Shown in pieces: positions 1 to 7,823 of a stretch of DNA of 39,076 nucleotides (positions are counted from its first letter, which is position 1; each line of letters opens with the position of its first letter). Under the pieces are notes generated by a model. The model had not been told where the DNA came from. It worked only from the letters and a program-made list of their open reading frames with translations, and did no database searches. The stretch is taken from NCBI GenBank assembly GCA_022600975.1, contig JAHZJJ010000080.1, forward strand, positions 1 to 39,076, given 5' to 3'. Source of the DNA: Gammaproteobacteria bacterium. GTDB taxonomy: Bacteria; Pseudomonadota; Gammaproteobacteria; Pseudomonadales; Cellvibrionaceae. The position numbers and the translations under genes were made by a program.

Positions 1-121
1 AAACATCCTTCTTGCCAAGAGAGTAATTCGCTCAGGCAGGGAATCCGCGGCTTCGCGGGGATAGTGCTGGTAGCAGTGACTTGCTATTTTTCTGTAGTCC
101 TGACTGCCTTAATAGTGTTAT

Positions 122-2647
122 ATGTTCAAGTTTTATCTAAATTGGTTTGTGTTGGCTTTTTGTCTGACGCAAGCCTTTCCTTCCAGTGCATTTGCAGCAA
201 AAAAAAAGCCTTTTGTTTTGGAGACATCTGCACCGAAGGGGTTTGAGGCTCTTACAGCCCCCCAAGAGTTGGTGGCGGATCTTTATTACGGTAGCCGAGC
301 AATCGGTGCTGCGCACATCACTGTAGACCCACAATATATTCGTTTTACCTCTCCTATGTCTGTGCTCTCCTTACTGCCGGAGACGCTAGATGAGAGCGCC
401 TTAATGTTTTCATTGAAAACACCTCAGCCAAAAAATACACAATACGTTTGCCGTTCCGCTGGCCAGGTAAATTGTGGCCACCTAACACCAGATAAGTTCG
501 GCGTAATCTACGATGAAGAGCGTTATCGACTTGATATATTTATTGCCCCCGAACTTTTACCACAGCAGCCAGCGATCGATAACCCCTACTTGCCCGATTC
601 CAGCAGCGAGAATGAGTTCTCTATAGTGCAAAATCTCAGAGGAACCTGGAGCGGAGTGGAAAATGATTGGGGGTCGGGCAGTTACAGTGCTACCTTGAAT
701 GGCAACACCATTATTGGTTTTGAGGAGAGTGCTCTACACGCCAACTGGTCTGTAGCTAGTGAGGAGGGTTACCAGCTAAATACTTTGCACTGGACAAGAG
801 ACTATCGTGGCAAAGCATATTCGGTGGGATTGTTGCAGCCCCAGGGTGGCTCCTTATTGACACAGGAGGCCTTGTATGGAGTTGAGCTGCGCAGCTCTTT
901 GCGAAGCCGTACAGATATTAATTATTTGCAGGGAGCCCCGATAGAGGTAAATATGCCAGTACGTGGGCGGGTAGAAGTTTATCGAAATAAGCGACTGATT
1001 CATACTGAAATGATGGAAGCGGGTAACCACTTACTGAATACTTCCACAATGCATTCCGGTTCCTACGAAGTAGAAATTCGTACTTTTGATGAGACGGGGC
1101 GAGCACTCAGCCAATACATTGAATTTTTTTCCAAGGATTCACAGTTACCCCCCCCAGGTGAGTGGCGTTGGAGTTTTCAGGCCGGGCTGCCCACACGGAA
1201 CTACAGTACCGGCACACTACCAGAGCACGACAATAGTGCCGGGATACTGCCAGAGCACTACAATAGTGGCCTAGTACAAGGGTCTGTTGCCCGCCGCCTC
1301 ACCGATAATCTTGGTCTTTTTTCCTCGGTCGCAGCTACAGAAAAGGAGCAGCTTTTTAAATTAGATGCCCGTTGGATTGGGCGTTATATGGAGTTGTCTC
1401 CGAGCCTGATGGTCACCAATCAAGGTCGTATTGGTTATGGATTGCAAGCACGAATGAAGACACGGTTCGGTACGCTAAGCGCCATGGAAACCAAATTCGA
1501 AACGGCTTCAACCGCAATACAAAATGAAAATTATCATTTTTTGTCAAACGGATACTCCCAACGCAACCTGCAATGGCAAAGTAATATTTTCGGTGGCTGG
1601 TTATCTTTGCGTTACAGTGAGCGGAACCAACCGCAACGCTTGCCATCAGAGGAGTTTACTTTCGGAGCTGCAGAAAAACTGACAACCCTAGAGTTTGGTC
1701 GCACTATTTTCCAGAGTTTAAACTGGTTCGGAGAGTTCACTATTTCCCACAGTGAGGCAGATGATGAGCGATACACCTCTGTGGGCATCCAGTTCCGCCG
1801 TCGAACCGACCATTGGCAACACAGTGTTGCGCTGCGCAGTGAAAGCAACAATCAAGGTGGTAGAGCAGAGCAATTAGATGCTAGAGTCGATTGGTATGAT
1901 CAAGATCTTTGGGCCGCAGAAGTTGAGCAACATTTTCTTGTAAAAAAAGAAACTGGAGGGAATTTTCTGGAAAGCCAAACTCAGATTGCTGGTAACCGAG
2001 GTTACCTAAATGCCACCGTAGGGTTTAAGCGTCATCAAGCAGGTAATTCCATCAACTACCTAGGTGGATTTAGTACTAACCTTGTTGGGGTAAATGATGC
2101 CCTGGCCTGGGGGGGCGAGAAGTCTTTAAATAGCGCAGTGATTATTGATATTGAGGGCAGTGAGAAAAAGGATTTCGAGATTTTAGTTGATGGAAATCGA
2201 CGTGGCTATGCCAAGGGTGGGGCACAGTCTGTTATCAGTTTGCCAGCTTTTAAGAGCTATGATCTATCTATACGGCCACTTGATGACGGTTTTTTTAATT
2301 ATCGGGAGCGCAGAAAACTCTTAACTTTGTATCCTGGTAATGTCAGCTTGGAAAAATACCAAATATTATCGCAGACTCTGGCTTTTGGGCAGTTGAAAAA
2401 AGATGGGAAAGCTTTAGCAGGTATCAAAGTTTCTATTGGCAAATACAATACACTTACTGATCAGAGTGGTATTTTTCAGCTGCTTTTTTACCCAGAAAAA
2501 AATAAATCGCTTTCCGAGTATATAACTTGGGGAAATTGCCGAAGCCCTGTTATTAAGGCCAATGGATCAGCAGAGAGTTGGTTGAACCTAGGAGAAATTG
2601 AGCAATCTAAGGCACTTTGCCAAACAGAAGATACAGAGAAGGTGTAA
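122..2647 (+). CDS. CS1/alpha-type fimbrial outer-membrane usher
   Basis: This 841-residue protein is probably the outer-membrane usher of a chaperone-usher fimbria of the alpha (CS1, CFA/I, TcfC-like) class, which receives chaperone-subunit complexes and secretes the fibre. A signal peptide covers about residues 1-25 and ends AFA before AKKK. The middle part (about 200-700) has the alternating aromatic and polar strands of a large beta barrel, and the region near residues 270-340 (GRVEVYRNKRLIHTEMM, SGSYEVEIRTFDETGR) looks like the plug and early barrel of TcfC-type ushers. The last 110 residues form a soluble C-terminal domain. The ATG at 122 is the first start after an in-frame stop and has no clear ribosome binding site, so translation may be coupled to an upstream gene outside the window. 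The next gene starts directly at its stop codon. The family call rests on recognition, not on a search. Confidence 0.8.
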   Translation: MFKFYLNWFVLAFCLTQAFPSSAFAAKKKPFVLETSAPKGFEALTAPQELVADLYYGSRAIGAAHITVDPQYIRFTSPMSVLSLLPETLDESALMFSLKTPQPKNTQYVCRSAGQVNCGHLTPDKFGVIYDEERYRLDIFIAPELLPQQPAIDNPYLPDSSSENEFSIVQNLRGTWSGVENDWGSGSYSATLNGNTIIGFEESALHANWSVASEEGYQLNTLHWTRDYRGKAYSVGLLQPQGGSLLTQEALYGVELRSSLRSRTDINYLQGAPIEVNMPVRGRVEVYRNKRLIHTEMMEAGNHLLNTSTMHSGSYEVEIRTFDETGRALSQYIEFFSKDSQLPPPGEWRWSFQAGLPTRNYSTGTLPEHDNSAGILPEHYNSGLVQGSVARRLTDNLGLFSSVAATEKEQLFKLDARWIGRYMELSPSLMVTNQGRIGYGLQARMKTRFGTLSAMETKFETASTAIQNENYHFLSNGYSQRNLQWQSNIFGGWLSLRYSERNQPQRLPSEEFTFGAAEKLTTLEFGRTIFQSLNWFGEFTISHSEADDERYTSVGIQFRRRTDHWQHSVALRSESNNQGGRAEQLDARVDWYDQDLWAAEVEQHFLVKKETGGNFLESQTQIAGNRGYLNATVGFKRHQAGNSINYLGGFSTNLVGVNDALAWGGEKSLNSAVIIDIEGSEKKDFEILVDGNRRGYAKGGAQSVISLPAFKSYDLSIRPLDDGFFNYRERRKLLTLYPGNVSLEKYQILSQTLAFGQLKKDGKALAGIKVSIGKYNTLTDQSGIFQLLFYPEKNKSLSEYITWGNCRSPVIKANGSAESWLNLGEIEQSKALCQTEDTEKV
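1205..1264 (+). repeat. in-frame 30-bp tandem duplication inside the usher gene
   Basis: Two adjacent 30-bp units (1205-1234 and 1235-1264) match at 25 of 30 positions and encode STGTLPEHDN and SAGILPEHYN at usher residues 362-381. The unit keeps the reading frame, so copy number could vary without breaking the protein. It probably lies in a barrel loop. Confidence 0.75.
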
Positions 2648-3580
2648 ATGCATTCTAACAAAACCATTATCCAGAAATTTATGTGGCTGTTTCTACTTGC
2701 TACGATCTGTATTTTTTCGGGATACTCTCAGGCGAGGTGTTTCAGTGAGGAAGGGCTAGGTATTTGCAATCTCAAACGGCTGTATAAATTGAATTATGAG
2801 ACGAAATCAAAGGAGATTCCATTTTCCATCAACAGTCGACAGAATGGCCGTGAACTACCTTTTTTTGTGGAGCTGTCGCCGCTTCGTGGAGGAGATTTTT
2901 CTTTATTCTCTGAAAACGGTGAAGCATTAGCTATCTCCATGGCATTTAGTCACAATGGTGAAACAGCTCGGGAGCTGAGGCCGGGAATGCGTGCTGGTGC
3001 CTTTAGTGGATCTAGCAGTCAGGATTTTCTTACCATTGAAGTGGATAGCTCACAAGTTCCTTCGTCTAGGCATTACTATGCAAGTTTTCGCATGACGCTC
3101 ACTCAAAATTCTTTGACGCCCCAGAATGTAGAAACGATAGATTTCGACATAGAGCTGCATATTAAGCCCAACGTTGTTATTCGCAAGCTGGGTGATATCA
3201 ACCTTGGTGATTCTGAGTTAGCTTATGGTCAGGCAATTGAAGGGAAGGAGGATTTCTGCATTGGTGGTATTGGTTTTGAAAATTATACCGTTAAACTCTC
3301 TAGCCAAAATGGTAAAACTATGGAGAGTGGTATTTATGCGCTTAAAGGTATTAGTGAAAAAATTCCCTATTCGGTTGCTTTTTCAGACGATTTACTTGGT
3401 AATAGAAGCTTTTCCCCAAACAATTCAGGTGAGATCCCCGGTTCCTTCATTCGCAACTCTGATGCGTCTTGTATAGCTGAAAATGCCAGGATTTATGTCA
3501 CAGTAGCTCCTGCTGCATGGCGCGATATTAGTGAAAACTATTACACCGATATATTAACAGTTACCATAAGTAGCCAATAA
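2648..3580 (+). CDS. fimbrial tip adhesin / minor pilin, CS1-like
   Basis: This 310-residue secreted protein is probably the tip or minor subunit of the fimbria. It has an N-terminal signal peptide (hydrophobic FMWLFLLATICIFSGYSQA, cut before RCF). The N-terminal half is unrecognised beta-rich sequence and would be the adhesin domain. The C-terminal half ends in YYTDILTVTISSQ, the final donor-strand-type beta strand seen in CS1 pilins and spore-coat-U-like subunits. Cysteine pairs (C30 and C40; one at DFCIGG, one at DASCIAE) fit disulfides. The ATG follows the usher stop codon with no gap, and GAAGG just upstream is a fair ribosome binding site, so the two are translationally coupled. The order usher then adhesin matches cfaC-cfaE type operons. 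Function is inferred from position and the C-terminal strand. Confidence 0.65.
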   Translation: MHSNKTIIQKFMWLFLLATICIFSGYSQARCFSEEGLGICNLKRLYKLNYETKSKEIPFSINSRQNGRELPFFVELSPLRGGDFSLFSENGEALAISMAFSHNGETARELRPGMRAGAFSGSSSQDFLTIEVDSSQVPSSRHYYASFRMTLTQNSLTPQNVETIDFDIELHIKPNVVIRKLGDINLGDSELAYGQAIEGKEDFCIGGIGFENYTVKLSSQNGKTMESGIYALKGISEKIPYSVAFSDDLLGNRSFSPNNSGEIPGSFIRNSDASCIAENARIYVTVAPAAWRDISENYYTDILTVTISSQ

Positions 3581-3639
3581 ATAAGGCTCTAAATAGCTTA
3601 GTCTTTTATGCTGAAACCTTTTAGGAGTATTCAACCTCT

Positions 3640-4323
3640 ATGAAATCATTACTAGTTATCTGTTTAGTTCTATTTACTCAGCCAGTATTGGCCTCCATGT
3701 CCCTTGATAAGATTCTCGTTTACTTAGACGCTGTTCCTAGTGCGCGGAACGATATTGTTGTTACAAACCCAGATGAGGAAAATCTATACTTGGCTACTGA
3801 GGTCTTTCGTGTAGACAACCCCGGTCTTGAAAATGAGCAGCGCGTAAAAATGGAAAGCCTGGACGATTATAAGCTCTTGGTTAGCCCCTCGAAGGCCGTG
3901 TTGGCTTCTGGGGAGAGAAAGCGTATTCGCTTAGTGAACCTTGAGCATGATTTGAAGAAAGAACAGGTTTATCGGGTTACTTTTAAGCCGGTAGTCGGCG
4001 ACGTTAAAACTGAGAAGCTGGGATTAAAAATTCTTATAGGATATCAAGCTTTGGTATTTGTTCAGCCCACGGACGGACACTACAAGGTCAATCTCATTGA
4101 AAAAGATGGCAATTACCGATTTAGCAATAGTGGTAATATTAATATTGAGGTGGCCAAAGTGACTCACTGTACCAATGACGGGGAGTGTCGAAAACTGGAT
4201 GTAGCAGGTCGCCTTTACCCCGGCACTGAGTTGGCCATTAAGGACATGCCGAGTGATGGTGAGCTCAAAGTGTTCTTGCGTGGGCGTGAAAGTGAGCTGA
4301 TTCGTTTTCCCTTAAATAGCTGA
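3640..4323 (+). CDS. periplasmic fimbrial chaperone (PapD-like fold)
   Basis: This 227-residue protein has a signal peptide (MKSLLVICLVLFTQPVLA, cut before SMS). The mature protein resembles a PapD-like pilus chaperone of the alpha class: an N-terminal immunoglobulin domain with NDIVVTNPDEENLYLATEVFR and the chaperone strand VLASGERKRIRLVN, then YRVTFKPVVG and a second domain. It would cap fimbrial subunits in the periplasm and deliver them to the usher. It follows the adhesin gene by 59 bases and has AGGAG 12 bases before the ATG. In the well-known CFA/I operon the chaperone gene comes first; here it is last, so either the order is rearranged or a second chaperone lies upstream of the window. 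Confidence 0.75.
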   Translation: MKSLLVICLVLFTQPVLASMSLDKILVYLDAVPSARNDIVVTNPDEENLYLATEVFRVDNPGLENEQRVKMESLDDYKLLVSPSKAVLASGERKRIRLVNLEHDLKKEQVYRVTFKPVVGDVKTEKLGLKILIGYQALVFVQPTDGHYKVNLIEKDGNYRFSNSGNINIEVAKVTHCTNDGECRKLDVAGRLYPGTELAIKDMPSDGELKVFLRGRESELIRFPLNS

Positions 4324-4333
4324 GGCTCTATGT

Positions 4334-5152
4334 TTAGAGAAAGCATTGAACCTTAGTTTTATAGCTGCGGCTCATTTTCAAGCGCTCACCATTGTTAAGC
4401 TGAAGGTAGTATTCACCATTCGTATGGGTATCAATTGCACCTACGCGTTTTAAATTAACAATGGTGGAGCGGTGGATACGCTGGAAAATTTTGGGGTTTA
4501 ATTGCTGTTCCAACGCTTTCATCGTAATGCGCATCACATGGGTTTTGCCATCGGCATGGACGCACATGTAATCCCCTGCGGCATCGATCCAATCAATTGT
4601 GCAGGTTGGTACCAGGGTGGTTTTTCCCGCATCTTTAATTGCGATTTTCTCTGGAAATTGAGGAGATACCAGTTCACCTTCCGCCAGTTTTTGCTGTAGC
4701 GATTGTGTAGACTCTTGGGTGAGGTTGGAGACTGCTTCTAGCAGTTGTTCGCGCTGGGCAATAAGATTGGTACTGCAGAGCTTTTCTCTTACCCGCTCAA
4801 GCGCGAGTCTGAGTCGGTGTTCCTCAATGGGCTTTAACACATAATCTATGGCATTGACTTCAAAGGCCTCCACAGCATATTGATTGTAAGCAGTAATAAA
4901 AACAATCTGTGGCATAGTCTCTGGCGGCAGTAGTTGTACTAGTTGCAAACCGTTGACCGTAGGCATCTGGATATCCAGCAGTACCACATCGGGTTGCAGT
5001 GCCAATATTTGTTCGTGTGCCTCGCGGCCATTACTGCTCTCACCGATAATCTCCACGCCACCAATAGCCTTTAACCGCAGGCGCAGCCCACGGCGGGCCA
5101 AGGGTTCATCATCCACAAGGAGAGCAGTGAGTAGTTTATTGTTGTCGTTCAT
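4334..5152 (-). CDS. LytTR-family response regulator (AlgR/LytT/YehT type)
   Basis: This 272-residue protein is a cytoplasmic response regulator. The receiver domain (about 8-130) shows the acidic pocket VDDEPLARR, the phospho-acceptor aspartate in DVVLLDIQMP, and the conserved lysine in YVLKPIEEHRL. After a linker of about 40 residues comes a LytTR DNA-binding domain (about 170-272) with IDWIDAAGDYMCVH, FQRIHRSTIVNLKRV and the C-terminal LKMSRSYK. It forms a pair with the histidine kinase gene 51 bases upstream (5204-6286). It converges on the fimbrial chaperone gene with only 10 bases between stop codons. AlgR of Pseudomonas controls pili, so control of the neighbouring fimbriae is possible, but nothing in the sequence proves it. 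Confidence 0.9.
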   Translation of the reverse strand: MNDNNKLLTALLVDDEPLARRGLRLRLKAIGGVEIIGESSNGREAHEQILALQPDVVLLDIQMPTVNGLQLVQLLPPETMPQIVFITAYNQYAVEAFEVNAIDYVLKPIEEHRLRLALERVREKLCSTNLIAQREQLLEAVSNLTQESTQSLQQKLAEGELVSPQFPEKIAIKDAGKTTLVPTCTIDWIDAAGDYMCVHADGKTHVMRITMKALEQQLNPKIFQRIHRSTIVNLKRVGAIDTHTNGEYYLQLNNGERLKMSRSYKTKVQCFL

Positions 5153-5203
5153 GAGCTATCTCGCTAGTTGCTTTTGCAAGCCTGCTACATAGGGCAGGCG
5201 AGT

Positions 5204-6286
5204 TCACTTGCTGGTAAATGGAATGCGCATACGTACAGCCAGGCCGCCACCGGGTTGATGGCAAAATTGTATTCTTTGTTCCGAACCATACAGTGCCTGC
5301 AAGCGTTCACAAGTATTGCGAATACCCACACCGCTGCCACTACCAAATTGCTTCAGTTCAGCGGCGGGGACCCCTGGGCCATTGTCGCTCACTTCCAACA
5401 ACAGCTCGTTAACAAACACTCGTGCCTTGATGCGAATGATCCCACCCTGCTCACGGGTAGAAATGGCGTATTTAACCGCATTCTCCACCAAGGGTTGCAG
5501 CAGCAAACTGGGCACCAAGGCCTGCTCAGCTTCCTTAGTGAGTTTAATCACCAGATTGAGGCGATCGGTGAAACGTACCTTTTCAATATCAAGATAAAGC
5601 CTCAGTGCTTCAATTTCCTTGGCCAGGGTGACTTTTTGCATTGGGTCATTGTCCAGAGAGTGGCGTAAGAACTGCGACAGGCGTGTCACCATGTGGTTGG
5701 CGGTATGGTTATCTTGCTCGAGAATTAGGGTGGAAATTGCGTTGAGGGTATTGAATAGGAAATGTGGGTTGAGCTGGTAGCGCAACATCTTCAGTTGCGC
5801 CTGGTGGGCCATGGATTCGGCCAAAAGCGTCTTTTCTTGTTGGAAAAGTGCATGCTTATAGAATTTGATGCCGTAGTAGAGTGCAGTCCAGGTGACCAAT
5901 AACAACAGCGAATAGGAAAACCAAAACAGTAGAAGCTTGGGTTGGTTTTCCCGATCCTCATAGAGCCATTGTGTAGTTGCATATTTAATGGCCGCCCAGA
6001 GTATGGCGGCGATTAAGACAATTGCCAATGAAGCGAACAGACGCTTGCTAGGAGATGGTTTCCAAAGTTTTTTGAAGCATTTGTGCATCAGTTCCGACAA
6101 TACCAATCCGGAGACTGTGGTCACAACAATATATTGCAAGTACAACCAATGATCCTGCACCCAGACAGAACTGCTGATGAATGTCAGTAACGCGTAACCG
6201 CCCCAGCCACAGAATTGTAGTGTCCAGTACTGCCAGCGGGGGTTGCTGAAATTTGAATAAGGCCAGTTAAATGCCGAATTGTTCAT
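5204..6286 (-). CDS. LytS/YehU/AlgZ-type sensor histidine kinase
   Basis: This 360-residue membrane kinase has about four transmembrane segments in residues 20-155 and a cytoplasmic His_kinase (LytS family) domain. The phospho-acceptor histidine is in LRYQLNPHFLFNTLNAI, the hallmark of the family. The ATP-binding lid shows DNGPGVP and GSGSGVGIRNTCERL, and the N box is LVENAVKYAI. It has no large extracellular sensor domain, so it probably senses within the membrane. It would phosphorylate the LytTR regulator encoded just downstream. The start at 6286 is preceded by a 450-base intergenic stretch that holds a strong nested hairpin (6367-6431), which may lie in its leader. Confidence 0.9.
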   Translation of the reverse strand: MNNSAFNWPYSNFSNPRWQYWTLQFCGWGGYALLTFISSSVWVQDHWLYLQYIVVTTVSGLVLSELMHKCFKKLWKPSPSKRLFASLAIVLIAAILWAAIKYATTQWLYEDRENQPKLLLFWFSYSLLLLVTWTALYYGIKFYKHALFQQEKTLLAESMAHQAQLKMLRYQLNPHFLFNTLNAISTLILEQDNHTANHMVTRLSQFLRHSLDNDPMQKVTLAKEIEALRLYLDIEKVRFTDRLNLVIKLTKEAEQALVPSLLLQPLVENAVKYAISTREQGGIIRIKARVFVNELLLEVSDNGPGVPAAELKQFGSGSGVGIRNTCERLQALYGSEQRIQFCHQPGGGLAVRMRIPFTSK

Positions 6287-6366
6287 ACTTTTCTCATTAA
6301 AACCAGCGGTGGTAACTTTATGCCATTTTATCGGCTATAGCTTAAGCGAGACTGCCATGAGGTAAC

Positions 6367-6431
6367 ACACCGTCAATCGCAATAAACCTTCAGGCTGTCG
6401 CAGCAGGGGTTTCCGGGCCGATTGACGGTGT
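6367..6431. other. long nested inverted repeat upstream of the histidine kinase
   Basis: The outer arms ACACCGTCAATCG (6367-6379) and CGATTGACGGTGT (6419-6431) are perfectly complementary over 13 bases. Inside, AAACC can pair with GGTTT and GCTG-TCG-CAGC forms a small top hairpin. The element ends about 80 bases before the kinase start on the minus strand. It could be a structured leader RNA, a binding site or a repeat of unknown origin. No T-tract follows on either strand. Confidence 0.6.
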
Positions 6432-6517
6432 TCCAGTTGAGTTGCAGGCTGAACACCTTGGCGTAAGGGTACTCTGTGGGTAATGCAGTGAGTAACCGAG
6501 TGAGGAAGGCGATTATC

Positions 6518-6687
6518 CTAGAAGCCTGTCGGACTTAACACTGGCCTACTGCGAAAAAGCCGGATTTGGCCATTTTTTATGCTGATTCTCGTTAACATAG
6601 AACCACTATTCGCCTTGGATCATCATAAAAAATGGCTCAAACCGGTCTTTTTCTCGCTACGACCGGTTAAGTCCGACAGGCTCCTAG
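6518..6687. mobile_element. family A palindromic MITE-like element, full copy
   Basis: This 170-bp element has long imperfect terminal inverted repeats of about 64 bases each around a centre of about 42 bases. The outer ends are CTAGAAGCCTGTCGGACTT on the left and the reverse complement of CTAGGAGCCTGTCGGACTT on the right; the inner ends are GCCATTTTTTATG and its complement. It holds no reading frame. A left-end fragment of the same family lies at 30621-30669. The right CTAG end is shared with a family B fragment that starts at 6684. Confidence 0.8.
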
Positions 6688-6735
6688 AAGCCGCAGTTGA
6701 GCGCGCAAAAGGTGTGTAAGTTATTTATTGGTGAG
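6684..6735 (-). mobile_element. family B MITE-like element, truncated copy
   Basis: The sequence begins CTAGAAGCCGCAGTTGAGCG and follows the right end of the 33798-33958 copy, read in reverse, for about 45 bases (through AAGTTAT and TATTGGTG). It then loses similarity at the nitroreductase stop codon. Only one end is present. It abuts the family A element and shares its CTAG. Confidence 0.7.
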
Positions 6736-6743
6736 CTTTGTTT

Positions 6744-7412
6744 TCATAGGAAGCTGGCAATTTGGTCGAGAGGCTTCTTGCTGATGGATGGTACCTGTAC
6801 CCCCTTCGCCGGCAGCCCCGCTACCAGGATCATGTAGGGTTTTTCTGTAGCTGGCCGTTTGAGAATACCATTTAAAAATTTCATTGGGCTGGGGGTGTGG
6901 GTCAAAGTAGCGACGCCGGCATTGTGCAGGGCAGCAATTAACAGGCCGGTGGCGATACCCACAGATTCTGCAGGGTAATAGTTTTTGAGTTTTTCGCCAT
7001 TGTTTCCAATGGTAAATTTACAGCTAAAAATGACAATCAGATAGGGTGCAACTTCAAGAAAGCCTTTGTCGGCATCGGTTCCCAGTGGCGCTAGTGCGTT
7101 GAGCCATTCATCCGTTGCGCGGCGCTGGTAAAATTCACGTTCTTCCGCCTCGGCGCCGAGGCGAATTTGACGTTTTATCTCCGGCGTTGAAACCACGCTA
7201 AAATGCCATGGTTGTCGATTGGCGCCACTGGGAGCAGTGCCTGCGGTGCGCAGTGCATCTTTAATCACATCTCTGGGAATTGGGGTTGTGGAAAAATCTC
7301 GTACCGTACGTCGGGTGCGCATCTGTTGATAAAAACTTTGGGAGCGCTGTTGCATGGCGCTGTCACTTAGGCGCGTAAACTCTAGCGAAACAAATGGGTT
7401 AGATGTGGTCAT
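6744..7412 (-). CDS. nitroreductase-family flavoprotein, iodotyrosine deiodinase-like
   Basis: This 222-residue FMN enzyme belongs to the nitroreductase superfamily: RTRRTVRDF near residues 32-40 and [13 protein letters not shown] near 59-71 form the FMN site, and [18 protein letters not shown] the second half. It most resembles the iodotyrosine deiodinase (IYD) branch. The three residues that hold the substrate amino acid in human IYD (Glu157, Tyr161, Lys182) have counterparts at E91, Y95 and K116 with identical spacing (4 and 21 residues). That suggests reductive dehalogenation of halotyrosines, or a closely related reaction, in the cytoplasm. It is the last gene of a minus-strand run, 53 bases after the DUF3094 gene. 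General nitroreductase activity on other substrates remains possible. Confidence 0.8.
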   Translation of the reverse strand: MTTSNPFVSLEFTRLSDSAMQQRSQSFYQQMRTRRTVRDFSTTPIPRDVIKDALRTAGTAPSGANRQPWHFSVVSTPEIKRQIRLGAEAEEREFYQRRATDEWLNALAPLGTDADKGFLEVAPYLIVIFSCKFTIGNNGEKLKNYYPAESVGIATGLLIAALHNAGVATLTHTPSPMKFLNGILKRPATEKPYMILVAGLPAKGVQVPSISKKPLDQIASFL

Positions 7413-7465
7413 TTAGACTCCCTACTCAACAATATCCCAACTTTACCGTGCCAGAGGGTGTTTTA

Positions 7466-7672
7466 CTAGACGATGAACTTGGTGCTGGCAATAAACAGGC
7501 TCAGTAGCGATAGCACACTGAGTACCGCTACAATGACCATTAACAATAACCAGGGGCGAAAGGGCTTGCGTGCTATCTTATTGGCCCCTTCTTGCAGGTA
7601 TTGATCGACTCTAGCTTGGTCTTGATCGGAGAGCGTTTTAACTGCTTGACTGTTGGGCTGGTCTTTAACCAT
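7466..7672 (-). CDS. DUF3094 small inner-membrane protein
   Basis: This 68-residue protein has a polar N-terminal half (LSDQDQARVDQYLQ) followed by KPFRPWLLLMVIVAVLSVLS, the typical RPWLLL motif and single transmembrane helix of DUF3094 proteins in Pseudomonas and relatives. The function of the family is not known. It lies 151 bases downstream of metF and 53 bases upstream of the deiodinase-like gene on the same strand. Confidence 0.8.
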   Translation of the reverse strand: MVKDQPNSQAVKTLSDQDQARVDQYLQEGANKIARKPFRPWLLLMVIVAVLSVLSLLSLFIASTKFIV

Positions 7673-7823
7673 AAAAAATTACCGATTTTTATTCACTGGA
7701 TTTTTGCTTTATTAACAGGGCTCATAAAGCTAGTTGTGGAAAAAGCGGGGTCTGGTGTTAAATATCGTGTTACCCGTTACCTTTTTTGTTGCACGAAATT
7801 CGGATTCTTTTGAGAGCAATCAC

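Noticed and set aside
1..64. End of an upstream gene in frame 2 (stop at 62-64)
   Set aside because: About 20 residues are too few to recognise; the hairpin CCGCG-GCTT-CGCGG at 48-61 overlaps it and could equally be a leftover intergenic signal.
64..246. 60-residue hydrophobic reading frame overlapping the usher start
   Set aside because: It covers the usher signal-peptide region in another frame, has no ribosome binding site, and its cysteine-rich C-terminal half looks like out-of-frame sequence.
6367..6431. Integron attC site
   Set aside because: The arms are complementary, but the core sites GTTRRRY and RYYYAAC are not present at the ends.
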